Origin: Archangiaceae bacterium
GTDB taxonomy: Bacteria; Myxococcota; Myxococcia; Myxococcales; Myxococcaceae
Assembly (NCBI GenBank): GCA_016879935.1
Contig: JAACJQ010000434.1
Span: 1 to 38,079 of the forward strand
Direction of reading: 5' to 3'
Length of the DNA stretch: 38,079 nt
Of the stretch, positions 24,687 through 32,069 are shown in pieces. The notes beneath the pieces were generated by a model that saw nothing but the letters and a program-made list of their open reading frames with translations, was not told where the DNA came from and made no database searches. The translations under genes and the position numbers were made by a program. Positions within the stretch are counted from its first letter, which is position 1; every line of letters begins with the position of its first letter.

Positions 24687-25139
24687 TCACTTGCCGGCGA
24701 GCTTGCGCCAGAGGGCGCCGCCGATGCCGACCGCCGCGACGACGTGCATCAGCTCCATCACCACGAGACCGCCCGTGGAGAGGCCCTGGACGTTGGCCGG
24801 GCCGCCGAACGACAACACCGTGAAGACGGCCGAGATGACGGCGAAGACCAGCGCCGCCCGTTGCCGCGCGAACTTCACCAGCAGCAGCGCGAGCAGCGCT
24901 CCGGGAATCGCCGGCACGATGGACGAGATGAGCACCGGCACCGGACTCAGTGACGCGACGGGCTGCCCGGGCTGGAACATGCCCTCGAGCGAGATGCCGG
25001 CCGCGCCCGAGCCGAAGAAGAGGGCCAGGTTGGCCACGGCTGAGGCGACGCCTCCGAGCAGGCCCGCGCCAAAGAGCGCGCCAGCTGAAACTGAAGGAGC
25101 CGTCTGATCATTCGCTGCGGTGTTCGTCATCGTCGTCAT
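24687..25139 (-). CDS. Four-helix inner-membrane protein (DUF6069-like)
   Basis: The protein has 150 residues with four membrane helices: 'GALFGAGLLGGVASAVANLA', 'VPVLISSIVPAIPGALLALL', 'ALVFAVISAVFTVLSFG' and 'GGLVVMELMHVVAAVGIGG'. The pattern, including 'SAVANLALFFGSGAAG' after the first helix and the short loop to P-V-x-S, matches DUF6069 membrane proteins of unknown function. ATG 25139 is followed by a second ATG at 25130. It is divergent to a LysR-type regulator 94 bases away, the standard layout for a regulator and its target. Its substrate, if any, is unknown. Confidence 0.78.
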   Translation of the reverse strand: MTTMTNTAANDQTAPSVSAGALFGAGLLGGVASAVANLALFFGSGAAGISLEGMFQPGQPVASLSPVPVLISSIVPAIPGALLALLLVKFARQRAALVFAVISAVFTVLSFGGPANVQGLSTGGLVVMELMHVVAAVGIGGALWRKLAGK

Positions 25140-25233
25140 GGTGTGCCTCGCGGGGGTGGTGCTGCCGACTGCCGTTGTGCCCCTGAAGATGCACTTGGAC
25201 AATCGGCGTTCCTGAAACAAACTGGCCCACCTC
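25140..25233. promoter_or_regulatory. Divergent promoter region of the DUF6069/LysR pair
   Basis: This 94-base gap must hold both promoters and, if the LysR protein acts here, its operator. On the plus strand TTGGAC (25195-25200) followed 17 bases later by CAAACT is a weak sigma-70-like pair ahead of the regulator ATG. I could not find a convincing T-N11-A inverted repeat by eye. Confidence 0.3.
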
Positions 25234-26157
25234 ATGGACATCAGCCAACTCGACCTGAACGCGGTGACGGCCTTCGTGGCGGTCGTGGAGCACCGCTCCT
25301 TCCGTGCCGCCGCCCGCAGCCTCAACGTGCCGAAGTCGACGGTGAGCCGCCGCGTGGCGTTGCTCGAAGAACAGCTCGGCGTGCAGCTGCTCCAGCGCAC
25401 CACGCGCACGGTCACGCTGACCGACATCGGTGAGGCGTTTCATCAGCGGTGCAGCCAGGCGCTCGGCACCATCACCGACGCCGCGCGCGAGGTGCAGCAG
25501 AGCGACGCGTCGCCCCGTGGCGTGCTGCGCATGACGGCGCCCGTCACCTTCGCCGAGCACTTCCTCGGAGACATTCTCACCGAGTTCATGACGGCGAACC
25601 CCGACGTGCGCGTGACGCTCGACCTCACCGATCGCTACGTCGACCTCGTCGCCGAGGGCTACGACCTCGCGTTGCGCGCCGGGCCGCTGGCCGACTCGTC
25701 GCTCAAGGCGCGGTTGCTGGGCACCAACCCCATCGTCATGGTGGCGAGCCCGAAGTACCTCGCGAAGCACGGCACGCCACAGACGCCGGCCGACCTGCTC
25801 GACCACGACTGCATCGTGTACGCGAACCACGAGCGCAGCGCGAAGTGGCCGCTGCTCGTCAAACGCAAGGTGACGGCGATGCCAGTGAGGCCGCGGGTCG
25901 CGGTGAACAGCTTCATGCTCGCGCGTGACTTCGCCGTCGCGGGCCTCGGCATCGCGCGCATGCCCGGAGGCTTCTCGGCAGACCTCGAGGCCGATGGCTC
26001 GCTGGTGCGCGTGCTGACGGAGTTCGAGCCGCCGCTCTCTCCGCTGCACGCCGTGTTTCCTCCGGGGCCGCACCTGGCGCCGCGCGTGCGAGCGTTCGTG
26101 GACCTGCTGGCGTCGCGGCTCGACACCACCATGTCGTTCCCCCGCAAGCGCCGCTGA
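25234..26157 (+). CDS. LysR-family transcription regulator
   Basis: The protein has 307 residues. The N-terminal winged helix-turn-helix ('LDLNAVTAFVAVVEHRSFRA', 'LNVPKSTVSRRVALLEEQLG', 'LLQRTTRTVTLTDIGEAFH', residues 6-66) is typical. The 'ARGVLRMTAPVTFAEHFL'-type linker (here PRGVLRMTAPVTF) begins the effector domain, which runs through 'DLVAEGYDLALRAGPLADSS' to 'VFPPGPHLAPRVRAFVDLLA'. This is the CrgA/DmlR-like branch, in which the second half reads 'L-A-x-R-x-G-x-L-x-D-S-S'. The inducer is unknown. By position it most likely controls the divergent DUF6069 gene and itself. Confidence 0.95.
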   Translation: MDISQLDLNAVTAFVAVVEHRSFRAAARSLNVPKSTVSRRVALLEEQLGVQLLQRTTRTVTLTDIGEAFHQRCSQALGTITDAAREVQQSDASPRGVLRMTAPVTFAEHFLGDILTEFMTANPDVRVTLDLTDRYVDLVAEGYDLALRAGPLADSSLKARLLGTNPIVMVASPKYLAKHGTPQTPADLLDHDCIVYANHERSAKWPLLVKRKVTAMPVRPRVAVNSFMLARDFAVAGLGIARMPGGFSADLEADGSLVRVLTEFEPPLSPLHAVFPPGPHLAPRVRAFVDLLASRLDTTMSFPRKRR

Positions 26158-26219
26158 GGTTGCGGCGCCACCACCCCTGAGCCTGCTAAGAGACCTCCTT
26201 CAAACCCTGGGGGGGCCTG

Positions 26220-27743
26220 ATGAAGCGATCTGCGTTGGTGTTCGTGTGTCTCGCGGCAGCCTGCGGCGGAAGCGGCGGTGCTGACGCGGGCGCTGGCGGT
26301 GGAACGGCTTCGACTGGCGGCGGCACGAGCGGGACGGGCGGGGGGGCGTCAGCCGGAGGCCCTTCGTTCATGGACGATGGGTCGCCCGTCGCGAGCGGAA
26401 CGCGCTTGAGGACTCGCCATCAGGTCGCCGATGGCGGGGCGCGTCTCTTCCTGAGCTTCTACGATTCCCAGCGCCAGGAGCCCTGCTCGCCGCAACAGGT
26501 GAGCCCGACGCAGTGGCGATGCCTGCCCCCCAACACGGTGTACACGACGACCTTCAGCGACCCGGCGTGTTCGACCCCGACGCTGGTGGACCAGGGCATT
26601 CCCGCCTGTGAGCGGCCGGGCTACCTGCTGGTGCCTCCCGTGGAGCCCGTGGTGATGTGCCCGAGCCCGTCGGCACCGCGCCTCTACAGCGCGGCCGCGG
26701 CCTCGATGAGCGTCAACGCCATCTATGAACGCGCCGACGGCGGGTGTGTTCCGCTGCCCCAGCCGCCCGGCTCGAGGGCCATCGTCGCCACCATGGAGGT
26801 GCCCCTCACCTCGCTCGTCGCGCTCCACGAAGAGCAGGCCGAGCGTGGGCCGCTGGTCGCTCACTTCCTCGTCAGTGACGACAAGGCCCGCCAGCTCGCC
26901 CGCCTGACGCTTCGGGACAGTGGCGTCGAGGCGCTGGTGATGATGACGGGCGACGCAGGGGTCTTCGCGCCCTTCGCGAATGTCTACGTGGCGGACACCG
27001 GCAAGGACTACGCGGACTCCTCGTGTACGACCGAGGTGGCGTACTCGTTTGGCACCTGCTCGCAGCTGACCCCCTACGTCACCGTCTTCGACGAGGTGAC
27101 CGCCTGTGGTGTGCGCTCGTCGATTCGCGCGCGTGGCGCGGAGCTCACCACTGGTAGCGGCTTCACGAAGGTCGGCGCGACGTGCATGGCTGACGCCACT
27201 CCGAACAAACGGCGCTTTGCACTCGGGCCGACCATTCCCCTCACCGCGTTTCCGCCTGCGCGGCTGCTCTGGTTGGGCACGGGAGCGCTGCGCGTTCAGG
27301 CGCAAGTAGACGAGCAGGGCAGGGCCACCTCGGGACAAGCCTCGTGGTTCGACACGGTCGCGGGCGTCACCTGTACGCCCGAGCTGCTGACCGACGCGAA
27401 GGTGCACTGCGTCGACAAGCGCAACGGCATGTCGGGCTTCGCGCTCTTCTCCGACGCTGCGTGCACCAACCCCATCTACGACGGCCCACCACCCATGTGT
27501 GGCACGCGCACGGTGCCGTTCGACGTCTTCGTCGCGCCCACCGACGCGACCGGCAACATCGACCGCTGTGCAGGTGCGACCCTTCGCCGCGCCGTGCGGC
27601 GCTTCACTGGCGCGATGGCCTTCGTGAAGGACCCCGCCACCCAGAGCTGCACGCAGGTGCCATTCACGGCGTCGCCAAACGCCTACGAGACCGACCTGGT
27701 GCCGCCCTCGGCGAGAGAGCTCGTCACCATCGTGACCGACTGA
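26220..27743 (+). CDS. Cys-rich lipoprotein of unknown function
   Basis: The protein has 507 residues. MKRSALVFVCLAAAC is the lipoprotein signal (lipobox AAAC). It is followed by a long Gly/Ser/Thr/Ala linker to about residue 48 (AGGGTASTGGGTSGTGGGAS), typical of myxobacterial surface lipoproteins. The body has repeated pairs of Cys and beta strands ('EPCSPQQVSPTQWRCLPP', 'SDPACSTPTLVDQGIPACER', 'VTCTPELLTDAKVHCVDKRN', 'SDAACTNPIYDGPPPMCGT'). These look like three or four copies of the same roughly 100-residue disulfide-bonded unit. The family is not recognised. GGGGGG about 6 bases upstream of the ATG serves as the ribosome site. Confidence 0.8.
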   Translation: MKRSALVFVCLAAACGGSGGADAGAGGGTASTGGGTSGTGGGASAGGPSFMDDGSPVASGTRLRTRHQVADGGARLFLSFYDSQRQEPCSPQQVSPTQWRCLPPNTVYTTTFSDPACSTPTLVDQGIPACERPGYLLVPPVEPVVMCPSPSAPRLYSAAAASMSVNAIYERADGGCVPLPQPPGSRAIVATMEVPLTSLVALHEEQAERGPLVAHFLVSDDKARQLARLTLRDSGVEALVMMTGDAGVFAPFANVYVADTGKDYADSSCTTEVAYSFGTCSQLTPYVTVFDEVTACGVRSSIRARGAELTTGSGFTKVGATCMADATPNKRRFALGPTIPLTAFPPARLLWLGTGALRVQAQVDEQGRATSGQASWFDTVAGVTCTPELLTDAKVHCVDKRNGMSGFALFSDAACTNPIYDGPPPMCGTRTVPFDVFVAPTDATGNIDRCAGATLRRAVRRFTGAMAFVKDPATQSCTQVPFTASPNAYETDLVPPSARELVTIVTD

Positions 27744-27826
27744 CCGGGGCGCCGCGCGATGCAAGTGACGCAGGGGCCGGCCGTGATACAGGCGGCCGTC
27801 GTCACTTTCCTCGTGAAGGACCTCAC

Positions 27827-28378
27827 ATGAACCGCATCGTCCTCGCCTCGCTCCTCGTCGCCACCGTCGCTCACGCCGAGTTCAAGGCCGCCTTCGTCGA
27901 CTTCCAGCGGGCCCTCGTCGAGGTCGATGAAGGTCGCGCCGCCAAGCAGCGCCTGCAGGCCAAGGCCGACGCGAAGAAGAAGGAGCTCGAGAACGACAAG
28001 GTGCTGCTCGAGAAGGAAGCCGAGGTCTTCAAGAAGCAGGAAGCGACGATGGACGACAAGGCCCGGCGCGAGCGCTTCGACGGCATCATGAAGAAGCAGA
28101 ACGAGCTCGCCGAGAAGGTGCAGAAGGCGCAGTACGAAATCGCCGACGCCGAGCGCAAGGAGATGTCCACCATCCTCCCCAAGTTCGAGCTCATTCTGGC
28201 CGACATCGCGCAGCGTGAAGGTCTGTCGATGGTGTTCGACCGCTCGAGCTCGGGCCTCGCGTGGGCACCGCCGTACCTCGACCTCACCAACGAGCTCATT
28301 CGCACGTACAACTCGAAGAAGGCGCCTGCGAAGACGCCGGCGGCTCCTGCGGCCAAGCCCGACGCTCCGACGAAGTGA
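27827..28378 (+). CDS. skp: OmpH/Skp-like periplasmic chaperone
   Basis: The protein has 183 residues. Signal peptide MNRIVLASLLVATVAHA is followed by 'EFKAAFVDFQRALVEVDEGR', the conserved opening strand and helix of OmpH/Skp proteins. Next comes a long charged coiled coil (residues about 35-125, 'KKKELENDKVLLEKEAEVFK') and the closing 'LPKFELILADIAQREGLSM' with 'VFDRSSSGLAWAPPYLDLTN', all in family order. A Lys/Ala/Pro tail ends it. Skp trimers hold unfolded outer-membrane proteins in the periplasm. The AAGGA ribosome site sits 7 bases before ATG 27827. Skp is usually next to bamA; here it is followed, with a TGATG overlap, by a membrane-protein gene instead. Confidence 0.88.
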   Translation: MNRIVLASLLVATVAHAEFKAAFVDFQRALVEVDEGRAAKQRLQAKADAKKKELENDKVLLEKEAEVFKKQEATMDDKARRERFDGIMKKQNELAEKVQKAQYEIADAERKEMSTILPKFELILADIAQREGLSMVFDRSSSGLAWAPPYLDLTNELIRTYNSKKAPAKTPAAPAAKPDAPTK

Positions 28379-29013
28379 TGGCCTCGCTGCGCACGGTGGG
28401 CCTGCTCTGGGCGGGCGTGCTCGTCGCCATCGTGATGGGCCTGCGGTTTCGCGCGAAGCAGAACGCCGGCCATGGCGCGCGGGGCGGGAAGATCTCCAAC
28501 CCCAAGGTGCTGTGGCTGTTCTTCGCCATCTGGTTCTGGTTCGTCGAGTGTGCGGTGCTGGCGTTCGAGCCGTCGCTGCCGTCGAGCTGCCGCCTCATCG
28601 TCGGGGTTCACGCGCTCTCGATGTGGCTGCGTGGCGCCGCCGAGATGTTCATGCTGCACGTCACCAAGAACTGGCGGCCACCCATCGGCATCGGGCACGA
28701 CGCGCTGTGCATCGCGACCATCATCGGGCTCGCGGTCTGGTCGGGGCCCGAGCTCACGACGGTCGGCGCGTGGAGCTGGTGGGCGCCCGCGCTCGTGCTG
28801 ATGCTCGTGTTCAGCCTGGTGGTCGAGCTGCTCTACGCCGCCCTGTTCTTCAAGGCGGTCGAGGGCAAGACGACGGGCGACGACGGCATCTGGTTCGCCG
28901 ACGCCGAGTCGGAGCGCTTCAAGCGCATCAACCGCATCACGTTCGCCTGCAACACGCCGCAGGTGCTGTTCCAGCTCGCGCTCCTGGGCGCGATGACGCT
29001 CTCAGTGCACTGA
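28378..29013 (+). CDS. Multi-span membrane protein coupled to the Skp-like gene
   Basis: The protein has 211 residues. About five membrane helices are visible: 'VGLLWAGVLVAIVMGL', 'VLWLFFAIWFWFVECAVLAF', 'ALCIATIIGLAVW', 'WWAPALVLMLVFSLVVELLY' and 'TPQVLFQLALLGAMTL'. Conserved-looking loops carry 'HVTKNWRPPIGIGHDA' and 'GDDGIWFADAESERFKRINR'. I do not recognise the family. Its ATG overlaps the Skp stop by one base (TGATG), which implies coupled translation and perhaps a joint role in envelope assembly. Its last 12 bases overlap the end of the convergent gene. Confidence 0.75.
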   Translation: MASLRTVGLLWAGVLVAIVMGLRFRAKQNAGHGARGGKISNPKVLWLFFAIWFWFVECAVLAFEPSLPSSCRLIVGVHALSMWLRGAAEMFMLHVTKNWRPPIGIGHDALCIATIIGLAVWSGPELTTVGAWSWWAPALVLMLVFSLVVELLYAALFFKAVEGKTTGDDGIWFADAESERFKRINRITFACNTPQVLFQLALLGAMTLSVH

Positions 29014-29265
29014 CTCGGTGCCGAGCGAGCGCACCCACGAGACGACGTCGCGGTCTTCGGTGAGGCCCGTCATGAGCAGCCGCTCGAACGCCTCGCGCGT
29101 CGCCGTCATCGCCTTCTGCTCGTCGCCCGTCGCCCGGTAGAAGTGCGAGAAGAGAATCGGCCCGAAGCGCTGGTACAGCTCGAGCGAGCGAGCGATGGGC
29201 GTGGCTTCTGGCGTCAGCGTGCGACGCGTCTTCTTCAGAAGCAGCTGGAGTTCGTTCGTGGGCAT
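29002..29265 (-). CDS. Stand-alone sigma-region-2-like small protein
   Basis: The protein has 87 residues. The segment 'LYQRFGPILFSHFYRATGDE' followed by 'QKAMTATREAFERLLMTGLT' has the spacing of sigma-70 region 2 in ECF factors ('L-Y-x-R-[FY]-x-P-x-[LV]' then 'G-D-x-x-x-A-x-x-x-T-x-E-x-F-x-R-L'). It ends with 'DRDVVSWVRSLG', where the region-2 tail would stand. There is no region 4 and no helix-turn-helix, and the protein stops there. It could be a regulator that mimics or competes with region 2, or a decayed sigma gene. GGAG lies about 10 bases upstream of ATG 29265. The 169 bases between this start and the next gene hold no other clear feature. Confidence 0.68.
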   Translation of the reverse strand: MPTNELQLLLKKTRRTLTPEATPIARSLELYQRFGPILFSHFYRATGDEQKAMTATREAFERLLMTGLTEDRDVVSWVRSLGTESVH

Positions 29266-29434
29266 GTCACCGGGCTCCGACAGCGTGCAGATGACCAGTT
29301 GTCGTCACGAGGTGGGACAAGGGGCGACATCGTGGTGGACACTTTGCGCCAGGGACGACGATCAAGAAAACCAGACGTTTGCGTCGTTTGGAGGCCATGC
29401 CGAAAGGACACCGCCACTGGCTGCGCGATGCATC

Positions 29435-30223
29435 TCACTCGCCGCGGTAGTCGGGTTCGCGCCGCTGTTTGAAGGCTGCGATGCCCTCTTTGTAGTCGCG
29501 GCTGTCCCAGACCTTTCGACGCTCTCCCTGGATCTGCTCGAACGTGATGGGTGGCAGGGCCTTGGCCGCGGTGAGGATGTGCACCGAGCGCTTCATCGCC
29601 GTCACCGAGAGCGGCGCGTTGCGAGCGACCTTGAGCGCGAACGCCATGGTGAAGGCGCTGAGCTCGGCGGCGGGCACCAGGTGGTTGATGGCGCCGAGCG
29701 CGTGGGCGCGGGTCGCGGGAATCGGCTCGCCCGAGAACGCCATCTCGTTGAGGAGGCTCAGCGGCATGCGGTTCAAGAACGTGAGGAGGCCAGAGACGTT
29801 GTACGGCACCGAGAGCTTGGCGGGCGTGATGGCGAACGTCGTCTCGGGAGTGGTGAAGACCAGGTCGCAGCTCATCGCCAGCTCGCACGCACCGCCCCAG
29901 ACCGTGCCTTCCACCATCGCGATGACGGGCGCGGGGAAGTCTTCGATGCGACGAATGACGGTGCGCAGCGGGTCGGCGAACCCGAGGGGATCTCGTCCTC
30001 CCTCTGGGAGTTCGTTGATGTCGTGACCCGCCGACCAGACCTTGGCTCCCGGAGCTGCGCGCAGAATCACCACGCGCGTCTTCGCCTGCTCCATCATGTG
30101 GAGGCCGTCGAGCAGGTCGCCGACCAGCGCCGCCGAGAGCGCGTTGCGCCGCTCGTGGTGGTTCAGGGTGAGGGTGCCGATGCGGTTGCTGTGCTCGGTG
30201 AGGACGTGGCCCATGCCACGCAT
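29435..30223 (-). CDS. scpB: Methylmalonyl-CoA decarboxylase (crotonase fold)
   Basis: This 262-residue enzyme decarboxylates methylmalonyl-CoA to propionyl-CoA. It is far closer to Escherichia coli ScpB (YgfG) than to general enoyl-CoA hydratases. It keeps the run 'KVWSAGHDINELPEGGRDPL', then 'MVEGTVWGGACELAMSCDLV', 'FAITPAKLSVPYN', 'FEQIQGERRKVWDSRDYKEG' and 'AFKQRREPDYRGE'. With ATG 30223 the active-site His falls at 67, the oxyanion Gly near 110-111 and Tyr at 141, one off the ScpB numbering (66, 110, 140). ATG 30214 is an alternative start. The mutase and GTPase partners of the E. coli operon are not in this window. It follows a small membrane-protein gene by 13 bases. Confidence 0.92.
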   Translation of the reverse strand: MRGMGHVLTEHSNRIGTLTLNHHERRNALSAALVGDLLDGLHMMEQAKTRVVILRAAPGAKVWSAGHDINELPEGGRDPLGFADPLRTVIRRIEDFPAPVIAMVEGTVWGGACELAMSCDLVFTTPETTFAITPAKLSVPYNVSGLLTFLNRMPLSLLNEMAFSGEPIPATRAHALGAINHLVPAAELSAFTMAFALKVARNAPLSVTAMKRSVHILTAAKALPPITFEQIQGERRKVWDSRDYKEGIAAFKQRREPDYRGE

Positions 30224-30236
30224 ATACGCCTGCCCG

Positions 30237-30569
30237 TCACTGGGCGCTGTAGCCCTCGGGCGAGCTGCCACCGTCGCTCGAACTCTGCAGGGTGTCGTCG
30301 GCTCCCAGGCTGCTCACGCCAGCATCGCCAGCGCTCCCCTCGGCGACCGAGTCGAGCAGGTCGCCCAGCCAATCGGAGAAGCCGAACTCGGGCGGAGCGA
30401 TGACCCCCTGCGTGACGTCCTGCAGGTAGGTGCCCGTCATCATCGCCGCGGCCTCTGCGCGGTTCTGGCGAGCCCAGCGAAGAAGCTGGACTGCGATCAC
30501 GACGACCAGCCAGATGCTGGAGAAGCCACCGACCAGCAGCGCCACGACCAACGGTGCGTTCAGGTCCAT
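30237..30569 (-). CDS. Small single-span membrane protein
   Basis: The protein has 110 residues: a membrane helix near the start ('APLVVALLVGGFSSIWLVVV', residues 5-29), a short basic region (RWARQNRAEA), then an acidic, Ser/Gly-rich soluble tail ('FSDWLGDLLDSVAEGSAGDA'). No family is recognised. It precedes the methylmalonyl-CoA decarboxylase by 13 bases on the same strand and should share its transcript. A role in the same pathway is not evident. Confidence 0.65.
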   Translation of the reverse strand: MDLNAPLVVALLVGGFSSIWLVVVIAVQLLRWARQNRAEAAAMMTGTYLQDVTQGVIAPPEFGFSDWLGDLLDSVAEGSAGDAGVSSLGADDTLQSSSDGGSSPEGYSAQ

Positions 30570-30650
30570 GCGCCGAGTCTGCGAGCCTCACGTGACGGCG
30601 ATGTGTCGGCGCCGTGCCGAGGGCGTTGCAGGTCGTCGCTGCGAACCCGA

Positions 30651-30855
30651 GTCTGGCCACCGCCCAGGTGGTTGAACTCGTTCTCGCCACGCGGAGGACT
30701 CCGCACGGCGACGCGGGTTTCCTCGCGACCGCGGGTCTGGCCACCGCCCAGGTGGTTGAACTCGTTCTCGCGCCGCGGAGGATTCCGCATGGCGACGCGG
30801 GTTTCCTCGCGACCGCGGGTCTGACGACCGCCCAGGTGGTTGAACTCGTGCTCGC
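30651..30855. repeat. 84-bp tandem direct repeat, about 2.4 copies
   Basis: Copies start at 30651, 30735 and 30819, exactly 84 bases apart. The first two are complete and differ at about four bases; the third diverges after about 36 bases. Each contains CCACC-gccca-GGTGG, a small inverted repeat (changed to CGACC in copy 3). The array fills most of the 322-base gene-free stretch 30570-30891, upstream of the small membrane-protein gene and downstream of the minus-strand gene at 30892. Because 84 is a multiple of 3 the repeat leaves long frames open on both strands, but neither frame has a start, ribosome site or recognisable protein. Confidence 0.85.
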
Positions 30856-30891
30856 GTACCCAGCGCGCGGGTCGACTTCGACGACGACCGC

Positions 30892-31440
30892 TCAGCGCAG
30901 CTTCACGTCGTACGCGATGGAGTCTGGCCCCACGTCGACCTTCAGCAGCTTCGCGTCGAGGTGACCCGCGCGCAGGAACGCGACGAGCCCAGCCCCGAGG
31001 CAATTGCCCATGATGGGAGACGCCGCCGGAAAATCGGTGAGCCGCGCCTCGAGCACCACGTCCTTCACGGTGAAGGCCATCACGCCACGCGAGTAGAACT
31101 GACTGAACGCGCGTTGGGTCGAAGCGAGCGCGGTGCGCAGGTCTTCGAGCCGGCTCAACGAGCGGAACGTGCTCGAGAGGTTTCGCGAGGCGAGCAGGGT
31201 GCCGATGGTCTGGGCTCCGTCGAGCGAGCCCGAGTACTTCTCGCGCGTCACCCACTCGATGGCGCCGCAGTGCAGCTCGCCCGGCACCCAGCCGACCGGC
31301 AACACGGCCGACTCGTCGAAGAACATCGCGTGCTGCGGAAAGGCAGCCTTGAGCGCGGTGACCGTCTCGGCGCCGAACTGCTCACGCACGCACGTGAGCA
31401 CGTTGAGCCACGCGAAGCCCTTCACCTGCAGCGTCGTCAT
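30892..31440 (-). CDS. Hypothetical alpha/beta protein, sensor-like layout
   Basis: The protein has 182 residues and no signal peptide. It begins 'MTTLQVKGFAWLNVLTCVRE' followed by 'QFGAETVTALKAAF', a helix-rich opening seen in HNOB- or V4R-type small-molecule sensors. It ends with alternating strands ('MAFTVKDVVLEARLTDFPAA', 'LLKVDVGPDSIAYDVKLR') around a central 'MGNCLGAGLVAFLRAGH'. This resembles the many roughly 180-residue sensor-like proteins of myxobacteria, but I cannot name the family with confidence and no heme-binding His can be assigned. The ATG overlaps the stop of the upstream lipoprotein gene by four bases (ATGA), so the two are translationally coupled. Confidence 0.72.
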   Translation of the reverse strand: MTTLQVKGFAWLNVLTCVREQFGAETVTALKAAFPQHAMFFDESAVLPVGWVPGELHCGAIEWVTREKYSGSLDGAQTIGTLLASRNLSSTFRSLSRLEDLRTALASTQRAFSQFYSRGVMAFTVKDVVLEARLTDFPAASPIMGNCLGAGLVAFLRAGHLDAKLLKVDVGPDSIAYDVKLR

Positions 31441-32027
31441 GGCGTGCGCGATTCCTGGCAGCGGCCATCGGCGCTCACCCAGAGGTCGACGTCGTCGAGC
31501 TCGATGACGGTGCCGGCCTTGTTCGTCTTGTCCTCGATGCCGACGCTCAGCTCGTCACCGGCCTTCACCGCCACGTCGAGCTTCACGTTCGGAGGCACCT
31601 GGCTCCACGTGGTGACCGGGCCGGGCATGTCGAACTGGTTGCCGCTCGCGACGCCCGAGTTCGGCGTCAGCCCATAGAAGCGCACGGTCGTCGCCGTCGA
31701 GGTGCTCTTGATCCACACGCGCAGGCAGTAGCTCGCGGCGGCGGGCGCGATGACCTTCCACTCCGAGCCGAAGCGGTTGCCGTAGATGCCGTTGGCCGTC
31801 GTGAACTTCAGGGCCTTGCCCGTGCGGCCGGTCGAGACCTCGACCTTGCTGTTGGGGTCGAGCGCCTTGAACTCCAGCGTGGGGTCTCCGCACTCGAAGA
31901 GGCCGTTCCGCGCGAGGTTCGGCGGGTTGAGCGTGGGCACGCTGCAGGTCATGCCCGCGTCCATCGTCATCGAGTTCGGGCCACACGCTGCGGCGAGCAC
32001 CACGAGGCACAGACAGACCAGTCGCAT
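31437..32027 (-). CDS. Lipoprotein with carbohydrate-binding-like (CBM4/9 jelly-roll) domain
   Basis: The protein has 196 residues from ATG 32027: MRLVCLCLVVLAAAC gives lipobox AAAC, then GPNSMTMDAG. The rest reads as one jelly-roll: 'NLARNGLFECGDPTLEFKAL', 'GRTGKALKFTTANGIYG', 'SYCLRVWIKSTSTATTVRFY', 'VAVKAGDELSVGIEDKTNKA', 'GTVIELDDVDLWV'. The opening 'N-x-x-x-N-G-x-F-E-x-G' and closing 'I-E-L-D-D-V-x-L' are the usual marks of CBM4/9-like domains. Sugar specificity is unknown. Four Cys in the mature part may form disulfides. Its stop overlaps the start of the sensor-like gene (ATGA). Confidence 0.8.
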   Translation of the reverse strand: MRLVCLCLVVLAAACGPNSMTMDAGMTCSVPTLNPPNLARNGLFECGDPTLEFKALDPNSKVEVSTGRTGKALKFTTANGIYGNRFGSEWKVIAPAAASYCLRVWIKSTSTATTVRFYGLTPNSGVASGNQFDMPGPVTTWSQVPPNVKLDVAVKAGDELSVGIEDKTNKAGTVIELDDVDLWVSADGRCQESRTP

Positions 32028-32069
32028 GCACCGCCTTGTGCCCTGTCGACGGCGCGCTGACAACGCCCG

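Noticed and set aside
27743-27826. GGCCG/CGGCC inverted repeat as a terminator before the Skp gene
   Set aside because: The arms are short, the T-run is missing, and such pairs are common by chance at this GC content.
30651-30855. Possible CRISPR array
   Set aside because: The repeats are direct, contiguous 84-base units without unique spacers, and no cas gene is near.
30614-30964. Plus-strand frame with a 28-residue repeat over the 84-bp repeats
   Set aside because: Open only because 84 is divisible by 3; it runs into the 3' end of the minus-strand gene, has no ribosome site, and the opposite frame is equally open.
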